Shown here piece by piece: positions 30,188 through 40,030 of a DNA stretch of 64,000 bases. The stretch is taken from positions 28,531 to 92,530 of the forward strand of contig SVPR01000009.1 in NCBI GenBank assembly GCA_015065785.1, in the 5' to 3' direction. Numbering within the stretch: position 1 is the first letter of the stretch; the number at the start of each line of letters is the position of its first letter. The position numbers and the translations under genes are program-made. The DNA comes from Oscillospiraceae bacterium (GTDB taxonomy: Bacteria > Bacillota > Clostridia > Oscillospirales > Acutalibacteraceae). The notes beneath the pieces are model-generated. The model was not told the origin of the DNA. It did not search any database and saw only the letters and a list, made by a program, of their open reading frames with translations.

Positions 30188-31849
30188 ATGCTTTCTGTTT
30201 TAAAAATCAGAAACATTGCTATAATAGAAAACGCAGAAATCGAGTTTTCAAAGGGTTTTAATGTGCTTACAGGTGAAACAGGTGCAGGTAAATCTATAAT
30301 ACTCGATTCAATTAACGCTGTGCTTGGTTTCCGTACCTCCCGTGAGCTTATAAGAACGGGTGAAACGGAGGCAGAGGTAACGGCGCTGTTTTCTTTTGTA
30401 GGTGAAAAGACAAAAGCTAAATTATCAGAATTAGGTTTACCTGTAAGTGATGATGATTCTCTTTTAATTACAAGAACAATAAATGCAGACAGAAATGTTT
30501 GCAGAGTAAATAATGCCTTGTCATCAGTTTCAACATTAAGAGAAATTGGTAATACGCTCATTAGCATCCACGGTCAACAGGATAATCGTGAGCTTTTAGA
30601 TAACGAAACTCACATTGGCTATTTAGACGCAGTAGCAAGTAATAGTGAGCTTTTTGAAGAATATAAAGAAACTTATTCTTCACTTTGTGAAATCACCTCT
30701 AAAATAAAATCACTTATGACAGACGAAGCTGAAAAGGCTCGTCAGATTGATATTTTATCATTCCAGATTGATGAGCTTAAAAAAGCTGAAATCACACCGG
30801 GTGAGTGGGAAGAGCTTAAAGTGAAACGCACCGAAATACAAAATTTTGAAAAAATCAGCGAAGGCTTCAGAAACGCAAATGATGCTCTTTCTGGTGGCGA
30901 TGGCTTTTCCGGTGCAGTAGAGCTTGTTTTGGGTGCAGGGAAAGCATTGTCAGCCGTTTCAGGCTTCTCAAAAGATGCCGGAAAGCTTTCAGAGAAATTA
31001 AATGATATTTACTATGAATTAAATGATATTGCTGATACATTGCGTTTTAGCGACGGTGAAAGTGAATATTCAAGAAACGACCTTGAAATGATTGAAGAAA
31101 GACTTGATTTGCTTTATAGATTAAGTAAAAAATATGGTGCAGATGAAGAAGAAATGCTTCAGTTTTTAAGTAAAGCAGAAGAAAAATTAAACTCTTTGAC
31201 TTCTTCAGAAGAAACTTTAGATGCATTAAAAGAGGAACGAAAAGTTATTCTCAAAAAGGCTACAGAAATAGCAGAAAAGCTTTCACTTTGCCGTAAAGAA
31301 ACTGCAAAAGCTTTTGAAAAGAATGTAATGGAGGAATTACGCTTTTTAGATATGCCAAGCGTTCAGTTTAATGTTGAATTTACAGAGGTTGACCTTTGCG
31401 AAAACGGAAAAGATTCAGTTGAATTTTTAATCAGTGCCAATGTTGGTGAGCCACCAAAGCCAATAGCAAAAATTGCAAGTGGCGGTGAATTATCAAGAAT
31501 TATGTTAGCACTCAAAAATGTTCTTTCAGATAAAGATGAAATTTCTACTATGATTTTCGACGAGGTTGACACAGGTGTCAGTGGTAGAGCCGCAACAAAA
31601 GTTGCACAAAAGTTAAAGCAAGTGTCAGACGGAAAACAGGTTATTTGTGTTACTCATTTAGCACAGCTTGCTGTTTTAGCAGATAACCATTATCTTATAG
31701 AAAAATCTGCTAAAAATGGCAAAACCTACACAAATGTTACACCGCTTGATTTTGACGGAAGAAAGTACGAAATTGCCCGTATTACTGGCGGTGGCGAAAT
31801 TACAGAAACACAGCTTAAAAATGCAGAAGAAATGCTCACTTTAAAATAA
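30188..31849 (+). CDS. recN: DNA repair protein RecN
   Basis: FNVLTGETGAGKSIILDSINAVLG; ASGGELSRIMLALKNVL; FDEVDTGVSGRAATKVAQKL. Confidence 0.96.
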   Translation: MLSVLKIRNIAIIENAEIEFSKGFNVLTGETGAGKSIILDSINAVLGFRTSRELIRTGETEAEVTALFSFVGEKTKAKLSELGLPVSDDDSLLITRTINADRNVCRVNNALSSVSTLREIGNTLISIHGQQDNRELLDNETHIGYLDAVASNSELFEEYKETYSSLCEITSKIKSLMTDEAEKARQIDILSFQIDELKKAEITPGEWEELKVKRTEIQNFEKISEGFRNANDALSGGDGFSGAVELVLGAGKALSAVSGFSKDAGKLSEKLNDIYYELNDIADTLRFSDGESEYSRNDLEMIEERLDLLYRLSKKYGADEEEMLQFLSKAEEKLNSLTSSEETLDALKEERKVILKKATEIAEKLSLCRKETAKAFEKNVMEELRFLDMPSVQFNVEFTEVDLCENGKDSVEFLISANVGEPPKPIAKIASGGELSRIMLALKNVLSDKDEISTMIFDEVDTGVSGRAATKVAQKLKQVSDGKQVICVTHLAQLAVLADNHYLIEKSAKNGKTYTNVTPLDFDGRKYEIARITGGGEITETQLKNAEEMLTLK

Positions 31850-31871
31850 AGTTTTGTAAGGATTGATTGTT

Positions 31872-32663
31872 ATGAAATTAGGTGCTTGTTTAGGATATGG
31901 CGATTTCAGTAAATTTGAATATGCCAAAAAATGCGGTTTAGACTATGGCGAAACCGATTTTACAGATATCACTCTTGCAAGTGATGAAGATTTTAATAGT
32001 TTTTGCGAAAATATAAAAAAACTCGGACTTCCTGTTCTGTCTGCTAACCATTTTTTACCAGGTGACTTAAAAGTTGTTGGTGAAAATGTGGATTATAAAG
32101 CTTTAACTGAATTTTTAGAGAAAGGCTTAAAAAGAGCAAGTAAATTAGGAATACAGAGTGTAGTTTTCGGCAGTGGCAGAGCAAGAAGCTTTGGAGATGA
32201 TTACACAGTAGAAAAAGCAAATGAAGATATGGTGAAATTTTTAAAGGAAATAGTTTCGCCACTCGCTTCAGAATATGATGTTAATGTTGTTATAGAGCCA
32301 TTAAGCTTTCCTGAAACCTCAATGATTCATACTGTAAAAGATGGCGTTGACTTTGCAGAAAAAGCAGATTTTAACCATATTTACGGACTTGCAGATTTAT
32401 TCCATGTTTGCAATAATAAAGATGATGTTGACGGAATAGGCGACTTCATAGGAAAAATAAAACACGCTCATATTGCAGAGCCTCAGACACGCGTTTTCCC
32501 TAACAAAAATGCAGATATTGGTGTAGATGATATTTATAAAAGATTTTTCTCGGCATTAAAAAAAGCAGGTTGCGAAACCTGCACAATTGAAGCAAGAACA
32601 GACGATTTCTTTGCCGACTTGCCAGAAGCGATTGAAGTGCTCAAAGAAATGCAGAATGCATAA
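31872..32663 (+). CDS. Sugar phosphate isomerase/epimerase (xylose isomerase-like TIM barrel)
   Basis: MKLGACLGYGDFSKFEYAKKCGLDYGETDF; VVIEPLSFPETSMIHT; KHAHIAEP. Confidence 0.82.
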   Translation: MKLGACLGYGDFSKFEYAKKCGLDYGETDFTDITLASDEDFNSFCENIKKLGLPVLSANHFLPGDLKVVGENVDYKALTEFLEKGLKRASKLGIQSVVFGSGRARSFGDDYTVEKANEDMVKFLKEIVSPLASEYDVNVVIEPLSFPETSMIHTVKDGVDFAEKADFNHIYGLADLFHVCNNKDDVDGIGDFIGKIKHAHIAEPQTRVFPNKNADIGVDDIYKRFFSALKKAGCETCTIEARTDDFFADLPEAIEVLKEMQNA

Positions 32664-32845
32664 TGCAGAGTGCAGAATTTCGGAAGTCCTGCTGACTTGA
32701 TTATGATTAATTATCAATAAAAACAACAAGTTCTATCATTTTTAGTTTACAAAAAACTTTAAATGATAGAACTTATCTTTTGTTATTTAATTATAATCGC
32801 AGACCCTCAATTCTGCATTCTGCACTCAGCATTCAGCACTCGATT
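32650..32845. repeat. Dispersed palindromic repeat element, copy 3
   Basis: Core hairpin 32728-32774 identical to copy 2; tgcagaatgcataatgcag left end and ctgcattctgcactcagcattcagcac right end. Confidence 0.9.
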
Positions 32846-33722
32846 TAACCCCAGTTAAATCGAAAGGTGGCGTATATTCTTCCTTTGCCGAAGAAAGCTC
32901 CTGCATAAATCCGTCTTCAATGCCTGAGTCATATAAATAATCAGCAATTTCGTCATATTCTTCCTCGGTCAATCTTCTGTAAAGCTCGTCTTTAACACAT
33001 TCACCGTTAGGTGTGAATTGGCTCATAAGACTAAAAAGAATATCACCATCATTAAAATTTTCGCTTACCCAATCAATAACTCTTTTAGAGTTTTCAAGTT
33101 GACCGGGGAGAACAAGATGGCGGATTATAACACCGCTTTGCATAATTCCGTCGTCATTAATTTTATATCTTCCGACTTGCCTGAACATTTCTTTTATTGC
33201 ATTTGTAGCAGTTTCAAAATAATTTTTTGCACCGGAATAGTTAAAGCCCAAGCTGTCGTCTGCATATTTTAAATCAGGGATATAAATATTGACTTTTCCC
33301 TCTAATTTTTTCAAGCTTTCAACATTTTCGTATCCGCCACAGTTATAAACAACGGGTACCCCCAAAGGCTCGTCGAGCGATTTTAAAACAGCATCTAAAA
33401 AGTGGGTGGGGGTTACAAGATTTATGTTGTTTACACCTTGATTTATCAGCTCTTTATAAATCTCTTTGAGTCTTTCTACAGAAACCGTTTCACCAAACAA
33501 ACCTTTACTTATAGACTTATTCTGACAAAATTCGCATTTTAAGTTACAACCACTAAAAAATACAGTACCGCTACCATTACCACCACTTATAGGTGGCTCT
33601 TCCCACAAATGAACAGAAGCCCTTGCAATTTTTGGTTCTAAACCAACCTTGCAAAAGCCTTTTTCTGTAGTTCTGTCGATGTTGCAATTCCTTGGGCAGT
33701 CGTTACAAATATACATACTCAT
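32826..33722 (-). CDS. Radical SAM protein, PflA-related, with an N-terminal extra Cys cluster
   Basis: CNLKCEFCQN (CxxxCxxC) plus N-terminal CNDCPRNCNIDRTTEKGFCKVG; ATG overlaps upstream TGA. Confidence 0.88.
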   Translation of the reverse strand: MSMYICNDCPRNCNIDRTTEKGFCKVGLEPKIARASVHLWEEPPISGGNGSGTVFFSGCNLKCEFCQNKSISKGLFGETVSVERLKEIYKELINQGVNNINLVTPTHFLDAVLKSLDEPLGVPVVYNCGGYENVESLKKLEGKVNIYIPDLKYADDSLGFNYSGAKNYFETATNAIKEMFRQVGRYKINDDGIMQSGVIIRHLVLPGQLENSKRVIDWVSENFNDGDILFSLMSQFTPNGECVKDELYRRLTEEEYDEIADYLYDSGIEDGFMQELSSAKEEYTPPFDLTGVKSSAEC

Positions 33723-34159
33723 TTTACTTTTTCGAGATATTTCATAGAAAGCCAACCGCCGTTCTGGTTGTAAACTACATAACCCCAGTCATTCCAGACG
33801 GCAATAACTCTGACCTCTTCACCTTTAGGGATATCAATAATTCTCGCAGAAGATGTATTAGGCTCAAGTCTTAAACCGAGTGGGTCGTCTTTTGTAGCAA
33901 TCTTGTAATTACCAATGCTGTAATTAGAGGTTTTATTACCACTCTCGTTTTTTTCGTTTTTATTTTCAAGCTCTGCAAGAGAAGAAAGCTCTGCCATTCT
34001 TGAAACTCTGATTGATTCAGAAATTTCAGCCTCTTTATTCTTTTTACCGGTAGAAATCGCGATTGAAGATATAATAATTGCAGCAATAAGAATAATAACT
34101 GAAATTAACGAAAGTAATAAATTTTTGTTTTCAAAAAGCTTGTTCATAATGCACCTCAT
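33719..34159 (-). CDS. Membrane-anchored SH3-domain protein
   Basis: N-terminal TM LLLSLISVIILIAAIIISSIAIS; C-terminal LRLEPNTSSARIIDIPKGEEVRVIAVWNDWGYVVYNQNGGWLSMKYL. Confidence 0.85.
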   Translation of the reverse strand: MRCIMNKLFENKNLLLSLISVIILIAAIIISSIAISTGKKNKEAEISESIRVSRMAELSSLAELENKNEKNESGNKTSNYSIGNYKIATKDDPLGLRLEPNTSSARIIDIPKGEEVRVIAVWNDWGYVVYNQNGGWLSMKYLEKVK

Positions 34160-34358
34160 AAGTTAATTTAAGTGAATTATAGCAATATTGTAAACAAAAA
34201 TCAACTTTATTGTAAATACTTGTATTTTAAGGCGGTTTTAAATGGTAAAAATTGTAATAAAAACTTGCATTATATATGTAATATATGATATAATAAAACG
34301 ATTATAAAATCGAGTAGTGTTGCTCTTTGAAATCTTTTGTTTTCGGGTGGTGAATCTG

Positions 34359-34856
34359 GTGGTAATTTTCGGCATAGACCCGGGCTACGCAATAGTCGGT
34401 TGTGGCGTTGTCCGCTATGAAAAAAATGATTTCAGACTTTTAGGCTATGGTGCTGTTACTACTGATAAAGATATGCCATTTAATGAACGGTTAAAAAAGA
34501 TTTATGACGATTTAACCGAGCTTTTAGAAAAGTTCAAGCCCGATGCCGTAAGCATTGAAAGACTTTACTTTAACACTAACCAAAAAACTGCCATTGATGT
34601 TGCACAAGCAAGAGGCGTAATCGTTTTAGCGGTAGAAAATCAAGGAATACCAATTTTTGAATATACACCGCTTCAGGTTAAGCAAAGTATTGTAGGCTAC
34701 GGCAGAGCTGAAAAAACTCAGGTTCAGGAAATGACAAAAATGTTCTTGCATTTAGATAAAATTCCAAAGCCCGACGATGCCGCTGACGCATTGGCTCTTG
34801 CAATTTGTCACGGCCATTCAAGTGGCTCGTTATTACTTACAAATAGGGGAATATAA
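34359..34856 (+). CDS. ruvC: Crossover junction endodeoxyribonuclease RuvC (GTG start)
   Basis: VIFGIDPGYAIVGCGVV; SIERLYFNTNQKTAIDVAQARGVI; KPDDAADALALAICH. Confidence 0.95.
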   Translation: MVIFGIDPGYAIVGCGVVRYEKNDFRLLGYGAVTTDKDMPFNERLKKIYDDLTELLEKFKPDAVSIERLYFNTNQKTAIDVAQARGVIVLAVENQGIPIFEYTPLQVKQSIVGYGRAEKTQVQEMTKMFLHLDKIPKPDDAADALALAICHGHSSGSLLLTNRGI

Positions 34857-34858
34857 AA

Positions 34859-35473
34859 ATGTTTTACAGCTTAACAGGAAAAATAATTTTTAAAGATGAG
34901 CAATCAGTAGCTATTTCGTGTGGTGGTGTGGGCTTTAAGTGCTTTACAACCCGCTCAACACTTGCCAGAATAAATGCTTCTGATAATTCAGAAGAAACAC
35001 TCTTTACTCACTTAAATGTCCGTGAAGATGCTTTAGATTTATTCGGCTTTTACACAAATGAAGAGTTAGATGCCTTTAAATTACTTTTAGGTGTTTCCGG
35101 TGTTGGTCCAAAAGCCGCTTTAGCGATTCTTTCAGAGCTTACGCCTGATTCATTTGCAGTTGCAGTAGCTTCGGGGGACACTAAAGCAATTACCGCTGCA
35201 AATGGTGTTGGTCCTAAGCTTGCACAGAGAATTGTTTTAGAGCTTAAGGATAAAATCGCAAATGTAAGCTTTATAAGTGAAGAAGGCAGTAGCCTTTCAA
35301 ATGCAGTTTCTCAGGTTTCTTCTAAGGGTAACGCTCAGGAAGCAATTGCTGCGTTGACCGCTTTGGGCTATTCACAAACGGAAGCTTCAGTTGCTATCAG
35401 TAAATTAGACCAATCACTTTCTGTTGAAGAGCTTATTAAAGGCGCTCTTAAAAATATGACTTTAAGATTTTAA
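34859..35473 (+). CDS. ruvA: Holliday junction branch migration protein RuvA
   Basis: MFYSLTGKIIFKDEQSVAISCGGVGFKC; helix-hairpin-helix GVSGVGPKAALAILS / GVGPKLAQRIVLELKDK. Confidence 0.95.
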   Translation: MFYSLTGKIIFKDEQSVAISCGGVGFKCFTTRSTLARINASDNSEETLFTHLNVREDALDLFGFYTNEELDAFKLLLGVSGVGPKAALAILSELTPDSFAVAVASGDTKAITAANGVGPKLAQRIVLELKDKIANVSFISEEGSSLSNAVSQVSSKGNAQEAIAALTALGYSQTEASVAISKLDQSLSVEELIKGALKNMTLRF

Positions 35474-35498
35474 TAGAAATTAAATTTAAGGTGAAAAA

Positions 35499-36551
35499 AT
35501 GAACGATTTTTTTGTTGCAGACGAAGAAAGAATCATTACTCCCGAATTCACAGGGAATGATAATGATATAGAAACATCCTTAAGACCACACGCATTAGAC
35601 GAATATGTAGGTCAGGAAAAGGTAAAAGAAAATTTAAAAATTTATATTGAAGCCGCTAAAAAGAGAAAAGAGCCACTTGACCATGTTCTTCTTTACGGCC
35701 CACCGGGACTCGGTAAAACAACATTAGCAGGAATTATCGCTAACGAAATGGGCGTTCAGATAAGAGTAACATCTGGACCTGCAATTGAAAAGCCGGGCGA
35801 CTTAGCAGCTCTTTTAACAAGTCTTAATGATGGCGATGTTCTTTTCATTGACGAAATTCACCGCCTTTCAAGAAGCATTGAAGAAGTGCTTTATCCTGCA
35901 ATGGAGGATTTTGCTTTAGATATTATCATAGGCAAAGGTCCATCAGCCCGTTCAATAAGACTTGACTTAAAACGCTTTACACTTATTGGCGCTACAACCC
36001 GTGCAGGTCAGCTTTCAGCACCAATGAGAGATAGATTCGGAATTATATTAAAGCTTGAGCTTTACACTCCGGAGGAATTAGCAAAAATAGTAACACGAAG
36101 TGCAAATATTTTAGGTGTCGGAATTGATGATGACGGCTCACTAGAAGTAGCATCCCGTTCACGAGGAACACCAAGAATTGCGAACAGACTTTTAAAACGA
36201 GCAAGAGATTTTGCTGAGGTTATCGGTGACGGCATTATTTCAGTAGAAAATGCGCAAAATGCTTTAGCAAGTATGGAAATTGACGAATTAGGTCTTGATA
36301 TGACAGACCGCAATCTTTTAACCGCTATGATTGAAAATTATAACGGTGGTCCGGTAGGGCTTGAAACAATTTCTGCATTAATCGGCGAAGAATCGGTTAC
36401 AATAGAAGATGTGTATGAGCCGTACTTAATGCAGTTAGGTTTCTTAACCCGCACACCGCGAGGCAGAAAGGTTACACCTTTAGGATATAAACATTTAGGA
36501 TTTAATGTACCATTAGAGGACGGCGAACAAAACACATTTAAAAATTATTGA
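35499..36551 (+). CDS. ruvB: Holliday junction DNA helicase RuvB
   Basis: [58 protein letters not shown]. Confidence 0.97.
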   Translation: MNDFFVADEERIITPEFTGNDNDIETSLRPHALDEYVGQEKVKENLKIYIEAAKKRKEPLDHVLLYGPPGLGKTTLAGIIANEMGVQIRVTSGPAIEKPGDLAALLTSLNDGDVLFIDEIHRLSRSIEEVLYPAMEDFALDIIIGKGPSARSIRLDLKRFTLIGATTRAGQLSAPMRDRFGIILKLELYTPEELAKIVTRSANILGVGIDDDGSLEVASRSRGTPRIANRLLKRARDFAEVIGDGIISVENAQNALASMEIDELGLDMTDRNLLTAMIENYNGGPVGLETISALIGEESVTIEDVYEPYLMQLGFLTRTPRGRKVTPLGYKHLGFNVPLEDGEQNTFKNY

Positions 36552-37085
36552 TTTAATTGGAGTGATTGTTTTGGGTAGATTATTCGGTACAGATGGTGCA
36601 AGAGGTGTTGCAAATACAGAGCTTACCTGTGAGCTTAGTATGGAAATCGGCAGAGCAGCCGCAATGGTATTAACTAAGCAAACAAATAAAAAGCCCAAGG
36701 TTCTTATTGGTATGGATACAAGAGCTTCTTCATTAATCGGCGAAGAATCGGTTACAATAGAAGATGTGTATGAGCCGTACTTAATGCAGTTAGGTTTCTT
36801 AACCCGCACACCGCGAGGCAGAAAGGTTACACCTTTAGGATATAAACATTTAGGATTTAATGTACCATTAGAGGACGGCGAACAAAACACATTTAAAAAT
36901 TATTGATTTAATTGGAGTGATTGTTTTGGGTAGATTATTCGGTACAGATGGTGCAAGAGGTGTTGCAAATACAGAGCTTACCTGTGAGCTTAGTATGGAA
37001 ATCGGCAGAGCAGCCGCAATGGTATTAACTAAGCAAACAAATAAAAAGCCCAAGGTTCTTATTGGTATGGATACAAGAGCTTCTT
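36376..37085 (+). repeat. Exact 355-bp tandem duplication spanning ruvB 3' end and glmM 5' end
   Basis: 36376-36730 reads identically to 36731-37085 by direct comparison; 1-bp ambiguity at the junction. Confidence 0.95.
36571..36906 (+). pseudogene. Chimeric ORF from the duplication: GlmM N-terminus fused in frame to RuvB C-terminus
   Basis: [18 protein letters not shown]...IGMDTRASS joined to [60 protein letters not shown] start with GGAG upstream. Confidence 0.85.
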
Positions 37086-38299
37086 CTGAGATGCTTGAAT
37101 CTGCTATTACCGCCGGGCTTTGCTCAGTAGGTGCAGATGTAATGCTTTTAGGTGAAATTCCAACACCTGCAGTAGCATTCCTTGTAAGGAAGTACGAATA
37201 TGACGCCGCAGTAATGATTTCTGCTTCTCATAATCCGTGTGAATATAACGGAATTAAAATATTCCAGGGCACAGGCTACAAATTGCCCGATGCTTTAGAA
37301 GAAGAGATTGAAGCAATTATTTTGGATAAAGCACAGGTACCACCAATAAAAATAGGTGGCGAGGTAGGCAGAGTAACAAGAGCTAAAACTGCAGTCAGTG
37401 ATTATAGTGAATATCTTTTGAATGTCGCTGAAAGTGATATGAAAGAATATAACATCGGTAGTTTAAGCGATTTAAAAATAGCAGTTGACTGTGCAAATGG
37501 AGCTTCTTCAGTTACAGCACCAAATATATTTATGAAGCTTTGCCCCAATGCATTATTTATTGGTGCACACCCAAATGGCACTAATATCAATGAAAATTGT
37601 GGCTCAACCCATCTTGAGCTTTTAAGCGATTTTGTTGTAAGAAATAAATGTGATGTGGGTTTGGCCTTTGATGGTGATGCCGACAGATTTTTAGCAATTG
37701 ACGAAAATGGTAACGAGGTTGATGGCGATAAGCTTATTTCTATTTTCGCAAAGCATATGAAATCTAAAAACAATCTAAAAAACAACACCGCAGTTGTTAC
37801 AGTTATGAGCAATATGGGCTTTTTCAAATTCTGTGAGGATAATGGTATAGAATGTGAAAAGGCAAAAGTCGGTGACAGATATGTTCTTGAGGATATGTTA
37901 AAAGGCGGTTATAATATCGGCGGTGAGCAATCAGGTCATATTATATTCCTTGACCATTCAACAACAGGCGATGGTGAGCTTTCAGCTATAAAGCTTCTTT
38001 TGGTTATGAAAGAAACAGGCAAAAAGCTTTCAGAGCTTGCAAGTGAAATGAAGGTTTATCCACAAGTGCTTAAAAATATTCGTGTGTCAGATTTTGGTAA
38101 AGCCCGTTTTCCACACGATGAAGAAATTAAAAATGCTATTCTTTCAGCAGAAAAAGAATTAGGTAATGACGGCAGAGTTCTTGTTCGTGTTTCTGGTACA
38201 GAACCACTTATAAGAGTAATGCTTGAAGGTAAAGACGAAAAGAAAATTGAAGTTCTTGCAGAGGAACTTGCAGATGTTATAAAGACGAGGTTAGTTTAA
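36926..38299 (+). CDS. glmM: Phosphoglucosamine mutase
   Basis: [12 protein letters not shown]-terminus; phosphoserine loop MISASHNPCEYNGIKIF; DGDADRFL; TTG start preferred over upstream GTG. Confidence 0.95.
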   Translation: MGRLFGTDGARGVANTELTCELSMEIGRAAAMVLTKQTNKKPKVLIGMDTRASSEMLESAITAGLCSVGADVMLLGEIPTPAVAFLVRKYEYDAAVMISASHNPCEYNGIKIFQGTGYKLPDALEEEIEAIILDKAQVPPIKIGGEVGRVTRAKTAVSDYSEYLLNVAESDMKEYNIGSLSDLKIAVDCANGASSVTAPNIFMKLCPNALFIGAHPNGTNINENCGSTHLELLSDFVVRNKCDVGLAFDGDADRFLAIDENGNEVDGDKLISIFAKHMKSKNNLKNNTAVVTVMSNMGFFKFCEDNGIECEKAKVGDRYVLEDMLKGGYNIGGEQSGHIIFLDHSTTGDGELSAIKLLLVMKETGKKLSELASEMKVYPQVLKNIRVSDFGKARFPHDEEIKNAILSAEKELGNDGRVLVRVSGTEPLIRVMLEGKDEKKIEVLAEELADVIKTRLV

Positions 38300-39165
38300 T
38301 GCGAATATCAGATTCTTGGAAAGATTACGAATTGTTAGATTGTTCTGACGGTGAAAGACTTGAGAGGTGGGGCGATATTATTCTTATCCGCCCTGACCCA
38401 CAGGTCATCTGGAAAACCGAAAAGAAAAATAAATTGTGGAATGAAGCACACGCGAGGTATCATCGTTCTAATACAGGCGGTGGCTCGTGGCAGTTCTATA
38501 AAAAAATTCCTGAGGTTTGGCAAATCAGATTTAACGATTTAGAGTTTAATTTAAAGCCGATGTCATTTAAGCACACAGGCGTTTTTCCTGAACAGGCTTG
38601 CAACTGGGAATTGGTAAGAGATATAATTAAAAACAGCGGTCGCGAAGATGTTAAGGTGCTCAATCTTTTTGCATATACAGGTGCGGCAACTGTTTCGGCA
38701 CTTAAAGCAGGGGCTTCCGTAGTCCATGTAGATGCTTCTAAGGGTATGGTTCAATGGGCAAGAGAAAACGCCGCTTCATCAGGAGTAGCAGAAAGACCTG
38801 TTCGCTGGATTGTTGATGATTGTATGAAGTTTGTAGCCCGTGAAATTCGTCGTGAGAAAAAATACGATATTATCATTATGGACCCACCATCTTATGGAAG
38901 AGGACCCGGAGGCGAGGTCTGGAAATTAGAAAATGAGGTTTACGGCTTTATTGAGATGTGTAAACAGGTTTTATCAGATGACCCGTTAGCTATTCTTGTT
39001 AATTCATACACGGCAGGGCTTTCACCGGCAGTAATGAGCTACATATTAAATTCAACAGTAGTTAAAGATTTCGGCGGTAAAGCCGAAGCTGATGAAATTG
39101 GCTTAAGGGTTTCTGAAAATGGTCTTATATTACCTTGCGGTTCAACTGCAGTTTGGATGAAGTAA
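38299..39165 (+). CDS. Class I SAM-dependent (RlmI-like rRNA/nucleic acid) methyltransferase
   Basis: VLNLFAYTGAATVSALKAGASVVHVDASKGMVQWARENA; MDPPSYGRGP. Confidence 0.88.
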   Translation: MRISDSWKDYELLDCSDGERLERWGDIILIRPDPQVIWKTEKKNKLWNEAHARYHRSNTGGGSWQFYKKIPEVWQIRFNDLEFNLKPMSFKHTGVFPEQACNWELVRDIIKNSGREDVKVLNLFAYTGAATVSALKAGASVVHVDASKGMVQWARENAASSGVAERPVRWIVDDCMKFVAREIRREKKYDIIIMDPPSYGRGPGGEVWKLENEVYGFIEMCKQVLSDDPLAILVNSYTAGLSPAVMSYILNSTVVKDFGGKAEADEIGLRVSENGLILPCGSTAVWMK

Positions 39166-39167
39166 TT

Positions 39168-39998
39168 ATGGAAAAAATTATTGAATTTAAAAATGTTTCT
39201 TATAAATATTCAGATGAAGAAGCAGAAGTAATAAACGATTTATCTATCGACTTTTATAAAGGTCAGTTTACTTGTGTTTTAGGTCACAATGGCTCAGGTA
39301 AATCAACAATGGCAAAGCTTATAAATGCAATAAACTATCCAACAGATGGCAAAGTAATAAGCTTCGGTTTTGACACTTCAGATGAAGATAATGAAATTAA
39401 AATAAGACAAAATGTTGGTATGGTTTTTCAGAATCCTGATAACCAGATAGTCGCAACAATTGTTGAGGATGATGTGGCTTTCGGTCCTGAAAACTTAGGT
39501 GTACCGCGTGAAGAGATAAGAAAAAGGGTAGATGAAGCCTTGAAAATTGTCGATATGTACGATTATCGACTTCACGAGCCACATAAATTATCAGGCGGTC
39601 AGAAGCAGCGCGTTGCAATAGCAGGTGCAATAGCAATGCAGACTAAATGTATTGTTCTGGACGAGCCTACCGCAATGCTTGACCCAAAGGGCAGAAAAGA
39701 AGTAATGTCTGCTTTAAAACGCCTTAAAGATGAAATGGGTATGACAATTATTCTTGTAACACACTTTATGGATGAAGCAGTAAATGCTGACAGAGTTGTT
39801 GTTATGAATGACGGTGTTGTTTGCTTTGACGGCACACCGCAGGAGGTTTTTTCTCACACAGATGAGTTAAAGAAAATCGGTCTTTCTGTACCCAAGCCGT
39901 TAGAATTAGCCTTAGAATTAAAAAAAGAGGGCTATGATTTAGGCACAGCAGTTTTAACAGAAGATGCTTTTTTAGAAGCATTTAAAAAATTACAGTAA
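39168..39998 (+). CDS. ecfA1: Energy-coupling factor transporter ATP-binding protein EcfA1
   Basis: Walker A GHNGSGKST; LSGGQKQRVAIAGAIAM; downstream ecfA2-ecfT. Confidence 0.94.
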   Translation: MEKIIEFKNVSYKYSDEEAEVINDLSIDFYKGQFTCVLGHNGSGKSTMAKLINAINYPTDGKVISFGFDTSDEDNEIKIRQNVGMVFQNPDNQIVATIVEDDVAFGPENLGVPREEIRKRVDEALKIVDMYDYRLHEPHKLSGGQKQRVAIAGAIAMQTKCIVLDEPTAMLDPKGRKEVMSALKRLKDEMGMTIILVTHFMDEAVNADRVVVMNDGVVCFDGTPQEVFSHTDELKKIGLSVPKPLELALELKKEGYDLGTAVLTEDAFLEAFKKLQ

Positions 39999-40030
39999 TT
40001 CAAGAAGTTTAACTAAAGGATATTTTAATT

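Noticed and set aside
32640-32850. Complete insertion sequence at the repeat loci
   Set aside because: The elements are only ~200-360 bp and no ORF resembles a transposase.
36513-37053. Minus-strand ORFs 36338-36535, 36513-36890 and 36868-37053
   Set aside because: Antisense to ruvB/glmM; their mutual similarity is explained by the 355-bp duplication.
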